Shown in pieces: positions 28,434 to 37,048 of a DNA stretch of 64,000 nt (within the stretch, counting starts at the first letter, position 1; every line of letters begins with the position of its first letter). The DNA comes from Sphingomonas turrisvirgatae (GTDB lineage: Bacteria; Pseudomonadota; Alphaproteobacteria; Sphingomonadales; Sphingomonadaceae), in contig NZ_MDDS01000008.1 of the NCBI RefSeq assembly GCF_001721295.1, positions 24,518 to 88,517 of the forward strand, given 5' to 3'. The notes below the pieces were generated by a model that ran no database searches, had not been told where the DNA came from, and worked only from the letters and a program-made list of their open reading frames with translations. The position numbers and the translations under genes were made by a program.

Positions 28434-29407
28434 AGATCGGCGTTTTAGGCGGCGGGGCGTGGGGCACGGCACTGGCTCAGGTGGCTGCGCGCGGCGATAC
28501 GCCAGTGAAGCTGTGGGCGCGCGAGCCCGAGGTGGTCGAGTCGGTCAATTCAGCACATGAGAACCGCGCCTTCCTGGCTGGCGTAGCGCTGTCGCCGGCG
28601 ATCCGCGCGACAAACGTGCTGGATGACCTGGACGAATGCGAAGCGCTGCTGGTCGTGGTGCCGGCGCAGTTCCTGCGCGGTGTGCTGACCCAGTTGGCGG
28701 TCGGCGCACGGCCGCTGGTGCTGTGTGCGAAGGGGATAGAGGCGGGGACGCGCAAGCTGGTCGCGGAGATTGCGCGCGAACTGCATCCACAAGCGCCAGT
28801 TGCCGTGCTGTCAGGACCCACCTTTGCGCATGAGGTGGCCAAGGGCCTGCCGACTGCGGTGACGCTGGCGTGCGAGGATGATGGCCTGCGCAACGCGTTG
28901 GCCGAGCGGCTCGCCGGGCCGGCCTTTCGCACCTATGGCTCGTCCGACGTGACGGGGGCGGAGATCGGCGGGGCAGTCAAGAACGTGCTGGCGATCGCCT
29001 GCGGCGTGGTCGAGGGCGCGGGGCTGGGGCTCAATGCGCGTGCGGCGCTGATCGCGCGCGGCTTTGCCGAGATGACGCGGTTCGGCGTAGCACGCGGCGG
29101 CCGGCCCGAGACGCTGGCGGGGCTGTCCGGGCTGGGCGATCTGGTGCTCACCTGCTCGTCGACCAATTCGCGCAACTTTTCGCTGGGCGTGGGACTGGGA
29201 CAGGGCAGGCCGGCGGCGGAATTGCTGGCCGACCGGCGCACGGTTGCCGAAGGCGCGGCCACGGCACCGGTGCTGCGCGAGGCGGCGGCAGCGGCCGGCG
29301 TGGAGATGCCCGTGACGGCGGCGGTATGTGCCCTGCTGGAAGGCGCGCCGGTGGACGCGGTGGTGCGCTCCCTACTCGCGCGGCCGCTACGGGGCGAGGC
29401 GGTCTAG
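28430..29407 (+). CDS. gpsA: Glycerol-3-phosphate dehydrogenase (NAD(P)+)
   Basis: A 325-residue enzyme reducing dihydroxyacetone phosphate to glycerol-3-phosphate for phospholipids. The cofactor loop [17 protein letters not shown] (residues 4-20), the catalytic [51 protein letters not shown] with the second catalytic Lys, and [19 protein letters not shown] are intact. It is the last core gene before a tRNA-derived repeat and the island. Confidence 0.96.
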   Translation: MKIGVLGGGAWGTALAQVAARGDTPVKLWAREPEVVESVNSAHENRAFLAGVALSPAIRATNVLDDLDECEALLVVVPAQFLRGVLTQLAVGARPLVLCAKGIEAGTRKLVAEIARELHPQAPVAVLSGPTFAHEVAKGLPTAVTLACEDDGLRNALAERLAGPAFRTYGSSDVTGAEIGGAVKNVLAIACGVVEGAGLGLNARAALIARGFAEMTRFGVARGGRPETLAGLSGLGDLVLTCSSTNSRNFSLGVGLGQGRPAAELLADRRTVAEGAATAPVLREAAAAAGVEMPVTAAVCALLEGAPVDAVVRSLLARPLRGEAV

Positions 29408-29429
29408 CCGGTTGGCGATTTCAGGGAAA

Positions 29430-29473
29430 TGGATGCCCCACAAGGATTCGAACCTTGATCGAAGGAGTCAGAG
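29430..29473 (-). repeat. tRNA-Gln 3'-half copy (candidate attachment site)
   Basis: Forty-four bases covering CCA, acceptor 3' strand, the whole T arm, the variable loop and the 3' side of the anticodon arm, up to the loop CTCTGAC. It matches the intact tRNA-Gln gene (60957-61000) at 41 of 44 positions, in the same orientation. It lacks the 5' half. This is the standard footprint left by tRNA-targeting integrases. Confidence 0.78.
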
Positions 29474-29577
29474 GCTCTGAAAAGTTGGCTCGGAGTATAG
29501 ATTTGTTCGAGCTTAGTTACAGATTAGTCACGACCAGAAAAAGTCGCCTCTTCTGCTTCCGTAAACACTCTACTACA

Positions 29578-29597
29578 TGTTGCAAATTGCAACAAGG
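29578..29597. repeat. Palindrome with CCTTGTTGC motif at island left end
   Basis: TGTTGCAA-A-TTGCAACA is a perfect palindrome (29578-29594) and reads CCTTGTTGCAA on the minus strand (29587-29597), the same core as the repeats at 60752-60841. A possible integrase arm-binding site. Confidence 0.5.
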
Positions 29598-29864
29598 CAT
29601 ATTGAGTCTGGCTGCGTTTGATTGGTTCGATTGGAATCGTAGCCGATGGGACGTGGCGGCAGATTTACCTTGATGTTGGATAGCGTTTAGCTCGGACATC
29701 GATGCTCATCGGCGGGCGCATCCGAGCAAAGGGCGGGGCCATAGTTATCCGGGCGGAGGACCGAGGACGGGGGTTTTTCCGAACCACGTCGCTTTGGGGG
29801 TGATGTCAGACTCAGATGAGCGACGGCAGCCTCTGGATCGGACAGATCGGCGATCCCATGCAGA

Positions 29865-30275
29865 TCAGCGCGGACGGCTGACCTTGCGGGCCTGTTGCCC
29901 CGCAACGGCAAAGGGGTCGGTCGCGTTCGCCTGGGGACTGTAATAGCGATCGATCCGGTTTCGAATACGATTTTGCACCCGGTTCTGAACCCGGCTCGCA
30001 ATCCGGGCCATCGGCTTGATACCGGCTTGGTCAGCCGCAGTATCCCGGGTCTGGCGCTGACCGACTTGCCCGACCGAGGAGCGCGCGGTGCGGCCGCTTG
30101 GGTTTGTCTCGATCGGGGTCTGCGGCCGCTGCTGGGTCACCGGCTGTTCCCCGTCCTGGTTATCGGCGGCCGATGATGTGCTTTGCGGTGCGCTCGCTTG
30201 CGCAACCGCGGGCATGTTCGCCAGCGAATAGGCGAGGCTGAGCAGGATCGGAATGCGCAAGATCCTTACCTTCAT
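29865..30275 (-). CDS. Secreted small protein at the end of the EPS export operon
   Basis: A 136-residue unrecognised protein. The first 26 residues are a signal peptide (ILRIPILLSLAYSLANMPAVAQA). The mature part is polar and probably disordered, Gln/Pro/Thr-rich, followed by a short tandem repeat RVQNRVQNRIRNRIDRYY (about residues 95-112) and a basic C-terminus. Its start overlaps the stop of the TPR-like gene (ATGA, 30272-30275), so it is translationally coupled to the polysaccharide export genes. A structural or regulatory role in the secreted polymer is only inferred. Confidence 0.65.
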   Translation of the reverse strand: MKVRILRIPILLSLAYSLANMPAVAQASAPQSTSSAADNQDGEQPVTQQRPQTPIETNPSGRTARSSVGQVGQRQTRDTAADQAGIKPMARIASRVQNRVQNRIRNRIDRYYSPQANATDPFAVAGQQARKVSRPR

Positions 30276-31492
30276 CGCGCAGGCGCCAGTTCAACGCGGT
30301 CCAACTGCCCCGAAAGCCCCGCGATCGCATCGGACGCGCGCGCCGTTAGGACGAGGGTCTGCACGGGACAGTCTGCCGGGACGGCGAACATGCCGCTGAA
30401 ATTGCCATTTGCAACATTTGAGTTCGGCACTTCGACCCGCCCAAGTTCGCGACCGTTCTGACAGCGTAGCGTCCAGTAGGGCAGGGCACTCGCCGTCTGT
30501 TCGACCCCGACACTGTGCCCGGTCAGGCGATAGCGGCCGGGCGGCAGCAACTGCAGCTGCTGCAACATCGGTCCGCCAACACTGGCCGGAGCGGCGAAAT
30601 CAAAAATGCCGCCTTGGATACTGGTTGTGAGGCCCGATCCGTCGTTGATCGGGGTCCAGTCCAGCTGCGATGGCGTCTCCCAAATTGCGGTAAAGCGCGG
30701 GTCGCGTGAGCGGCGCCGCTCGGCGCCAAGCCGGATCGATGCGTAGTAGGACCAGGCGGCGTCGGTCTGGCCGCCCGCGATCAACGCGTTGACGGCCCCG
30801 GCTTGCGCAGTCTCCGGGACCACGACACCGGCACGGCGCAGCGCGAGGAACAGTATCGCGGTTGACTTGGGATCCGGTCCGTTACCTGCAAGGTAATTGA
30901 CGAAGCCCTCGCTCCACATCGGTTTGCCGGCAAGCGTCTTGACCAGCTCGCGCCGGATATCCGGATCGCCGCTCGCCGACGCGAGTACCGGATAGAGCAT
31001 ATCAGCCATGTTGGGAAAAACGCGGAGTGTGATGTCATACTGGTGCAGCGCTCCGGGGATATCGTTGCGCTGGACCGCATCCTCGATCATGAACAGTTGC
31101 GTGCGGAGATCGCGCCGTGACAGCTTCTGCGCATAGGCGAAATAGCGCCGTGCTGCGGCCTGATCGTTGCGAATGGCCGCATTCACTCCCAGCGTGGCAG
31201 CAGCTGCGACTGCCGTCGGGTCCTGTTGCAAGGCGCGCTTCGCCAGCACATCAGCGCGGGCACGATCCTTCGGCGTTGCATCAGGCCCGGCCAGCGATGT
31301 TGCGTAGGCCGCGGTGATCCGCCCGTCATAAGGGGCAAGCCGGTAAGCCAGCCTTGGGTCCCGCTTCACTACCGCCTGCGCAAGGGTGAAGGTCAGGCTG
31401 TAATATCCAAGCACCACAACCACGGCGGCGAGCGCGAGCCGAACAGCCCACTCCTTCGGCGAGCGACGCGCCAGATCCCGACGAAACGACAT
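30272..31492 (-). CDS. Membrane-anchored TPR-like EPS locus protein
   Basis: A 406-residue protein with one N-terminal membrane helix (residues 16-38, WAVRLALAAVVVVLGYYSL). About 200 residues of helical repeats follow (RADVLAKRALQQDPTAVAAA, AARRYFAYAQKLSRRDLRT, GALHQYDITLRVFPN), resembling degenerate TPRs, and then a beta-rich C-terminal domain (GRYRLTGHSVGVEQTAS, YWTLRCQNGRELGRVEVP) that could bind carbohydrate. It lies 11 bases after the Wzc-like gene. No named family is recognised with certainty. It probably assists assembly or export of the polysaccharide on the periplasmic side. Confidence 0.72.
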   Translation of the reverse strand: MSFRRDLARRSPKEWAVRLALAAVVVVLGYYSLTFTLAQAVVKRDPRLAYRLAPYDGRITAAYATSLAGPDATPKDRARADVLAKRALQQDPTAVAAAATLGVNAAIRNDQAAARRYFAYAQKLSRRDLRTQLFMIEDAVQRNDIPGALHQYDITLRVFPNMADMLYPVLASASGDPDIRRELVKTLAGKPMWSEGFVNYLAGNGPDPKSTAILFLALRRAGVVVPETAQAGAVNALIAGGQTDAAWSYYASIRLGAERRRSRDPRFTAIWETPSQLDWTPINDGSGLTTSIQGGIFDFAAPASVGGPMLQQLQLLPPGRYRLTGHSVGVEQTASALPYWTLRCQNGRELGRVEVPNSNVANGNFSGMFAVPADCPVQTLVLTARASDAIAGLSGQLDRVELAPAR

Positions 31493-31503
31493 CGGCCGGC
31501 CGC

Positions 31504-33717
31504 TTATGCCTTCGCGTCCTTGCGGCCATAGCCATAGCCATATTCATAGCCATACCCGTAATGGGCCTTGCGCGCCTCGAATTTGGTGAGCACGCCGCCG
31601 AAAATGCGGGCGTTCGCGGCGGCAAGGCGGCCGAGCGCGGTTTTGACAAGGCTCGAGCGGATGCCGTGCGATTCAACAGCGTAAACGACGCCCTCGACCC
31701 GACTCGCGATTAGCGGCGCGTCGGCGAGACCCATGACCGGCGGGCTATCGATCACCACATGGTCAAAGCACTCAAGCAGTCGGTCGAGCAAGACGCTCAG
31801 ACGATTGCCAGTCAGCAATTCCGCCGCATTGGGCGGGATCGGCCCGGCTGACATCGCGACGAAGCCGAGGTCGCTCATCGGAAAGGTCAGCGTGTCGATA
31901 TTGTCGTCGCCGGCCAGGAAGTTGCTTAGGCCCTTTTCGTGGTCGACACCGCCCAGATGATGGACCGAAGGCGAGCGCATATCGCCATCGACCAGGATAG
32001 TGCGCTTGCCGGCGCGTGCCAGCATCGTTGCCAGCGCGAGCGCAGTCGTCGACTTGCCCTCTGCCGGCCGAGTCGATGTGACCGACAAGGACCGCGGCAC
32101 GCCATGCTCGGTCGTGAAGCCTAGGTTGGTATTGATCGCCAAATACGCGTCGACCAGGTCCGACTTGCGGTCGAGCAACTCTTGGCGCGGCGAAGTGCCG
32201 TCAGCAACCTTCGGTACCGATCCCAGCAGCGGCAGGCCGAGCCGCCGCTCGACCTCCGCCGGATCGGCAATCGCCTCGTCCATCTGCTCGAGCGCGAAGG
32301 CGATGAGCGCGCCCAAACCGAGGCCAGCAAGGAGAGCGATAAGAAGATTCAAGAACAACCGTGGGCTTGACGGACGCTGCGGCACGTCAGCCCCATCAAC
32401 CACCGATATGTTATTGACGCCAACGCCCCCCGCGACACCGACTTCCTTATAGCGCTGAAGCAGGCCGTCATACAGGGCACGGTTGGTATCCACCTCTTGC
32501 TGGTAGATGTTATACTGGATGCTACGCCGACGGTCATCGAGATAGCTGGCCTTGAGCTGATTGACCCGGGCCTGCAGTGCATTCTCGCGCTGCACGGCTT
32601 CGCGGTGATCCGCCTGCACCGAGCCCAAAACGCGCGCCTCTTCTCGGGCAATCGACCGATCAAGTTGGTCGATCTGATTCTGAATTGCCTGCGCGGCCGG
32701 ATAGCCAGGCTCGAACTGAACCATCAGCCGCTGATATTCGGCGGCAAGTTCCGCGCGACGCTGACGAAGACTATTAATGGCTTGGTTTCGCAACGCCTCG
32801 ACTGATGCACCGGCTCGCCCATCTTGTTGCGCACGCGCCTCTGCTTGGATACGCGCGGCAGTAGCCTGTGCGAGCGCAGCATTGAGCGCGGCAAGATCAT
32901 CGGCCACGATCGAGCGCTCGACGGTCGTGGGGCCGCCGGTACCCCCGCCCTGCGCCGGCAAATTGATGATCTGCTGTGCTGACGCATAGTCGACCAGTTG
33001 CCGTTGGCTATCATCGAGACGCTCCTTCTGCAGCGCAAGCTGACGCTGGAGGAGATTACGACCGTAAGAAGTCGCCTGAAGCTTTCGCTCAAGGTTAGTC
33101 TGAATGAAGTTGTCCGCCCATGCATTGGCAATACGGGCCGAGAAGCCGGGGTCAGCACTGGTAAAACTGATGTCAACCAAACGTGAAAGACGGGTCGGAC
33201 TTATCGACACGTTCTGCCGCAAGATTGCCCCAGCGATCCGTTGACGCTCGGCACGGCCCGACGTCGGATAGCGGCCGTTCGCAAGGCGAAAGGCAGGGTG
33301 CTCGCTTGCGACATTGAATAATTGATAGAACTTGGGATCATCCACAAGACGTAGCTGTGCTGCGACCCGCTCAGACAATGCCCGGGACTTCAATAACCCA
33401 TACTGAGTCTGATAAAACTCCTGATCGAACGATGTAGTCTCGCGTTCGACACCTTGGAACCCGGCAACCTTGTTTGCCTCACGCGCGATTTCGACCGTGG
33501 CTGTCGCCGTATATTTCGGCGTCATCAGCAAGGTCGCGACCAGTCCTAGCAGCACACATGCGACCGTCGCTCCAATGATTACCCACCGCCAACGCGTTGC
33601 AATGCGCAGATATTGTCGAATGATCGACGGGCGATCAGCCGGTGCCGGCGATACCGTTGCGGGCGGCGGCGGTGCAAAAGCAGCAGGACCGACCAGGTTA
33701 GACGAGATCAGGTTCAT
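31504..33717 (-). CDS. Wzc-like polysaccharide co-polymerase/BY-type tyrosine kinase
   Basis: A 737-residue inner-membrane protein. The order is: Pro-rich cytoplasmic start; TM1 (about 43-65); Wzz domain with TATATVEIAREANKV; long coiled-coil periplasmic region (residues 240-400); G-rich TM2 with preceding PQRPSSPRLFLN; and a cytoplasmic ATPase with Walker A STRPAEGKSTTALALA, Walker A' ILVDGDMRSP and Walker B VVIDSPPVMG. The C-terminus ends in a Tyr cluster (YGYGYEYGYGYG), the autophosphorylation tail of bacterial tyrosine kinases. It sets chain length and works with Wza and Wzy. Fused kinase and polymerase-like domains are typical of Proteobacteria. Confidence 0.93.
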   Translation of the reverse strand: MNLISSNLVGPAAFAPPPPATVSPAPADRPSIIRQYLRIATRWRWVIIGATVACVLLGLVATLLMTPKYTATATVEIAREANKVAGFQGVERETTSFDQEFYQTQYGLLKSRALSERVAAQLRLVDDPKFYQLFNVASEHPAFRLANGRYPTSGRAERQRIAGAILRQNVSISPTRLSRLVDISFTSADPGFSARIANAWADNFIQTNLERKLQATSYGRNLLQRQLALQKERLDDSQRQLVDYASAQQIINLPAQGGGTGGPTTVERSIVADDLAALNAALAQATAARIQAEARAQQDGRAGASVEALRNQAINSLRQRRAELAAEYQRLMVQFEPGYPAAQAIQNQIDQLDRSIAREEARVLGSVQADHREAVQRENALQARVNQLKASYLDDRRRSIQYNIYQQEVDTNRALYDGLLQRYKEVGVAGGVGVNNISVVDGADVPQRPSSPRLFLNLLIALLAGLGLGALIAFALEQMDEAIADPAEVERRLGLPLLGSVPKVADGTSPRQELLDRKSDLVDAYLAINTNLGFTTEHGVPRSLSVTSTRPAEGKSTTALALATMLARAGKRTILVDGDMRSPSVHHLGGVDHEKGLSNFLAGDDNIDTLTFPMSDLGFVAMSAGPIPPNAAELLTGNRLSVLLDRLLECFDHVVIDSPPVMGLADAPLIASRVEGVVYAVESHGIRSSLVKTALGRLAAANARIFGGVLTKFEARKAHYGYGYEYGYGYGRKDAKA

Positions 33718-33727
33718 GAACTTGGCC

Positions 33728-34438
33728 TTACTGCAGAACGGCGATTAGCGGTGCGGCAAGCAAAGGCGCTACCGACACGAAGTCACGGAATAGGCGACGC
33801 TGCGGCGAGTCCCCGACTACGATGACATCATTGGCATAGATCGGCGGATCGTCATAAGCCCCCCGGCGGATCGCTTCGATATTGTAGAGACCGGCCATCT
33901 TGCGCCCCTCCACGGTGCGCAGGATGACCACTTCCTCCGTGCGAGCAAACTCGTTCATGCCCTTGGCCGAAGCAATCGCGCGCAGCAGCGTCATCTGATT
34001 AGTGACCGGGTACAGTCCCGGTTCGACCACCTGACCGTCGATCGTCACAACCTGGCTGACCGAGCTCTTGATGTTAACGGTTACCTCTGGATTGCGGACA
34101 TAACGACCGCGCAGCGCGGTCTCCACCGCTGCGGCCAACTCCTGTGCGGTCTTGCCACGCGCATCGACCGTCCCAACCAGCGGCATGGCGATGCGACCAC
34201 TGGCGTCAACCTGCATCTCGCGACTGAGGTCGGGAACGTTGAAGACATCGACCTGGATCGTATCCAACGGCCCGATCAGTGCAGGCCGATCGGCGGCGGT
34301 CAGGTCCTGACGATTGGGGGCAGGCAATGCCGACGCATCCGAGACGACCGTCAGCCGGTCAGTCGAAACCAAAGGCTCTCGGCGGGCGCAGCCCGTGACG
34401 GCAATCATGACGAGCAGGGCGGTGCAGAAATTACGCAT
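33728..34438 (-). CDS. Wza/GumB-like outer-membrane polysaccharide export protein
   Basis: A 236-residue lipoprotein with lipobox VTGC (Cys17). The Poly_export domain is at about residues 50-130 (IGPLDTIQVDVFNVPDLS, VDASGRIAMPLVGTVDARGKTAQEL, NPEVTVNIKSSVSQVVTIDG). It is followed by one SLBB-like repeat (GEVxxPGLY-type: QVVEPGLYPVTNQMTLLRAIASAKG) and ends in a hydrophobic helix. Shorter than E. coli Wza, it fits the GumB size class. It provides the outer-membrane exit for the polymer, in complex with the Wzc-like protein encoded 10 bases downstream. Confidence 0.92.
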   Translation of the reverse strand: MRNFCTALLVMIAVTGCARREPLVSTDRLTVVSDASALPAPNRQDLTAADRPALIGPLDTIQVDVFNVPDLSREMQVDASGRIAMPLVGTVDARGKTAQELAAAVETALRGRYVRNPEVTVNIKSSVSQVVTIDGQVVEPGLYPVTNQMTLLRAIASAKGMNEFARTEEVVILRTVEGRKMAGLYNIEAIRRGAYDDPPIYANDVIVVGDSPQRRLFRDFVSVAPLLAAPLIAVLQ

Positions 34439-34476
34439 GCGCTTAGAGATGTTTCCGATAAAGAGGACCCGGGCGG

Positions 34477-35856
34477 CTATAGATGCAGCCCAGCACCGGG
34501 TAAACCCGCAGTTCCGCCAGCTTTGCGGCCGTTATCAAGCCACAAGGCGGCAATAACGATCATCGTCATCATCAGCGGCGAGCGGGCGGGATAATCGAAT
34601 ATACTCGCGACGAAGATCAACAACAGCATCGCCGAGCCGAGCCGCCCAAGAGCCACATCGCGCTCGGATGGCTGGGCCGTGCGCCAGACATTAACGGAAG
34701 CGAAGATCATCCACACGAGGACCGCAAGTAGTAGGAGCAGGCCGGGCAATCCCGCGGTCTGTGCGACCTCCAGAAAATCGTTATGCGCATGATTAAAATA
34801 GGTCGGCTTGAGCATGTCAAAGGGCTCGACCATCCGAAACGTCGGTTCGAACGCCCCAAGCCCCGATCCAAAGGGGAAATACTGGGCAATCATCGCCATG
34901 ACCCAGGGCAAGCTCCTCGTTCGCATGTCCTGCCCAAGATCGATCGCGAATGCCCGATCGACCGACATCGCTCGCCCCGCTACCAGCGCGACGAGCACTA
35001 CGAGAATGAGAGTTGCGATCGCCGCTGGCAGCAACCATCGCGGCGCGTTCCGGAACCACCGCCCTGCGGAGGCGAGCACGAACCCCAGGGCCAGCACGCC
35101 GACAAGCAGCCCCGCACGCGACCCGGTCCCGAGGATCAGCAGCACGAAGATCAGCAGCAGCCCAATTGCGACGCCCCCTCGCCAACCGCGCCGTCTCCGG
35201 TCGGCGAAGCCCCAGACGAATGCGATCAGGCAGCCGAGGGCGAGCAGGACCGCAAAATGGTTCCGGTTGGCTAATGTTCCTCGGATGTCCCAGGCTGTTT
35301 CATTGATAAAGGGGTTGGCAAGGCCTGCACCCGAAGCCTGCATCAGGCCGATCAGGGCGGACAGCGCGATCACGATAGTCAGCAGGCCTGGCAGGCGCGC
35401 CCGCTCTTCGTCCTGCAATCCGGCCCACAGCATGAGTGCAGCTGCAGGCACGACGAGCGACCAAAGCGCGTTCCAGCTCGATGATGGAACCATGGAAAGG
35501 GGACGCCAGGTTTGCGCCTCCCCAGTCAATGCGCCGGCTTCGGCAACCGACTGATGTCCGGGCAACAGCTGCCACAGCGCAGGCGGCAATGGGATAAGCT
35601 GCAGTAGGATCAGACTCGCCATCGCTGCCAAGAACCATGGAACCGGGCCCGCATCCCGCCAGGATGGGCGAGCACCGAACAGAACCATAATGACGATGGC
35701 GCACCACGCGCTCGCTCGCACGACGATCTGCCCCATGACGTCCCCTCGCGACGCGCCGCCCGCGACCAGCAGGACCGTCAGGAACATTGCCAGCAGCATC
35801 AGCGGGAGGCTCGGGCGGTTCCGTAAACCTAGAATTGCGTAAATGCGCATCCGCAC
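34477..35856 (-). CDS. O-antigen ligase/Wzy-type polymerase family membrane protein (first copy)
   Basis: A 459-residue protein with 10-12 membrane helices. The ligase/polymerase family core is seen as the GTGSRAGLLVGVLALGF segment followed by a long periplasmic loop with PFGSGLGAFEPTFRMVEP and FNHAHNDFLEVAQTAGLPG (His-x-His-Asn/Asp). This signature is shared by WaaL ligases and Wzy polymerases, so the reaction (lipid A ligation or polymerisation) cannot be fixed by sequence. Position in the wza-wzc operon favours a polymerase role. It is the first of two such proteins in the locus. Confidence 0.87.
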   Translation of the reverse strand: MRMRIYAILGLRNRPSLPLMLLAMFLTVLLVAGGASRGDVMGQIVVRASAWCAIVIMVLFGARPSWRDAGPVPWFLAAMASLILLQLIPLPPALWQLLPGHQSVAEAGALTGEAQTWRPLSMVPSSSWNALWSLVVPAAALMLWAGLQDEERARLPGLLTIVIALSALIGLMQASGAGLANPFINETAWDIRGTLANRNHFAVLLALGCLIAFVWGFADRRRRGWRGGVAIGLLLIFVLLILGTGSRAGLLVGVLALGFVLASAGRWFRNAPRWLLPAAIATLILVVLVALVAGRAMSVDRAFAIDLGQDMRTRSLPWVMAMIAQYFPFGSGLGAFEPTFRMVEPFDMLKPTYFNHAHNDFLEVAQTAGLPGLLLLLAVLVWMIFASVNVWRTAQPSERDVALGRLGSAMLLLIFVASIFDYPARSPLMMTMIVIAALWLDNGRKAGGTAGLPGAGLHL

Positions 35857-35926
35857 GCCTCTTAATTGAACATGCAGGGAAACGGAAGCTCAACGGCCTT
35901 AAAGATGAACCCAGCTCATTTCCAAC

Positions 35927-36940
35927 TCACGAGCGGATAGCTGCATGCCCTGCACGAAGGGGCGGGAAGGCACGGGCAATTCGGTTGATCATCATTTTAG
36001 CAGGCTCCTCCACAAAGCGGACCGATGCCACCGCTAGGCCGATCGACATCATGCCGTAAAGCAGCAAGGCCGTCCCTCCTGTCAGTCCGGTCCGCTCGAT
36101 AACGATCAGCACCGGCCAGTGGATGATATAGACGCCGAAGGAAATCCGCCCCGCCGCTCGCGCCCACGGGCGCTCGAACCACATCGTGAGGAGGCGGCAG
36201 CGGAGGGTCGCAGTGAACAACAGGATTACCGATACGATCACCAGCGGATCCAGATTGTTTTCAAACGTTGGCAAGCTGTTCTCGATTCTTAATCCAGGTA
36301 TCGAGAGCAGGAAGAATAAGATTGACGTAATACTCAACGACCTGTTCCACCGCTCGGACGGATCGGCCGGAAACCAGAGCGCAATCGCGGATCCAATGAA
36401 AAAGAAATGTGCCCACATCGGGAAGCGTATATTATCAACATCGGTGGCGAACATGGCGATCCCAATCGCCGTGACGGTGACAAAGCACCAGACCAAACCC
36501 CTCGCTGGCCTACCGGCCTGCATGTCGCGCCACAGGACCAGGAAGATGGCATAGAATTGCAGTTCAACCGGGATTGTCCAAAGCGACCAGGCACAGGAAA
36601 TTGCCGCGGCGCAGACCGCGCCGTTCCAATAGGTCTCGCGATACAATGCGACATAGACCGGCACAGACAACCAGAACAACGGCAGTACGCGTGCGGCTCG
36701 GTGGACGAGATAGGTGGCGACGCTCGCGCGATTGAAGGCAGCGCCTCCCCACAACCTCGTCAGCAGATAGGCGCTCAGCAGGAAGAATAACGCGACACCC
36801 ATCTGGCCTAGGCCTTCGTGCAAGCGCTGGGCGGTATAGGTCGACAAACCATGGCTCAGCAGCACGCACAGCGCCGCAAAGCCGCGAAGCCCGTCCAGTC
36901 CAGGAATATGGGCCAAGCGTGGGTTTGATCTGGTCGACAT
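35927..36940 (-). CDS. Acyltransferase 3 family (OafA-like) membrane protein
   Basis: A 337-residue protein with about ten membrane helices. The family start IPGLDGLRGFAALCVLLSHG (residues 12-31) carries the conserved Arg and catalytic-type His. R-A-A-R-V-L-P-L-F-W and WSLWTIPVELQFY follow, and the C-terminal SFGVYIIHWPVL. Proteins of this family add acetyl or other acyl groups to sugars of the polymer on the outer face of the inner membrane. The frame extends upstream to 37180, but the ATG at 36940 fits the family start. Confidence 0.9.
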   Translation of the reverse strand: MSTRSNPRLAHIPGLDGLRGFAALCVLLSHGLSTYTAQRLHEGLGQMGVALFFLLSAYLLTRLWGGAAFNRASVATYLVHRAARVLPLFWLSVPVYVALYRETYWNGAVCAAAISCAWSLWTIPVELQFYAIFLVLWRDMQAGRPARGLVWCFVTVTAIGIAMFATDVDNIRFPMWAHFFFIGSAIALWFPADPSERWNRSLSITSILFFLLSIPGLRIENSLPTFENNLDPLVIVSVILLFTATLRCRLLTMWFERPWARAAGRISFGVYIIHWPVLIVIERTGLTGGTALLLYGMMSIGLAVASVRFVEEPAKMMINRIARAFPPLRAGHAAIRS

Positions 36941-37048
36941 GGGCACACCGCATATCAGATCGGCAAGGAACGGCCATCGCTTCCGCTCACACCCGTAGCA
37001 AGGACTGACATAGTTGCCGCTCATGGCTGCCGGACCTAGATTGACACG

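Larger units (their letters stand above)
29408..29864. other. Island left-end gap
   Basis: A 457-base gap after gpsA. It contains the tRNA-Gln 3' repeat (29430-29473), then a stretch clearly richer in A/T than its surroundings (about 29480-29700) with the palindrome TGTTGCAAATTGCAACA (29578-29594). No protein-coding frame is convincing. The composition break coincides with the proposed island boundary. Confidence 0.6.
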
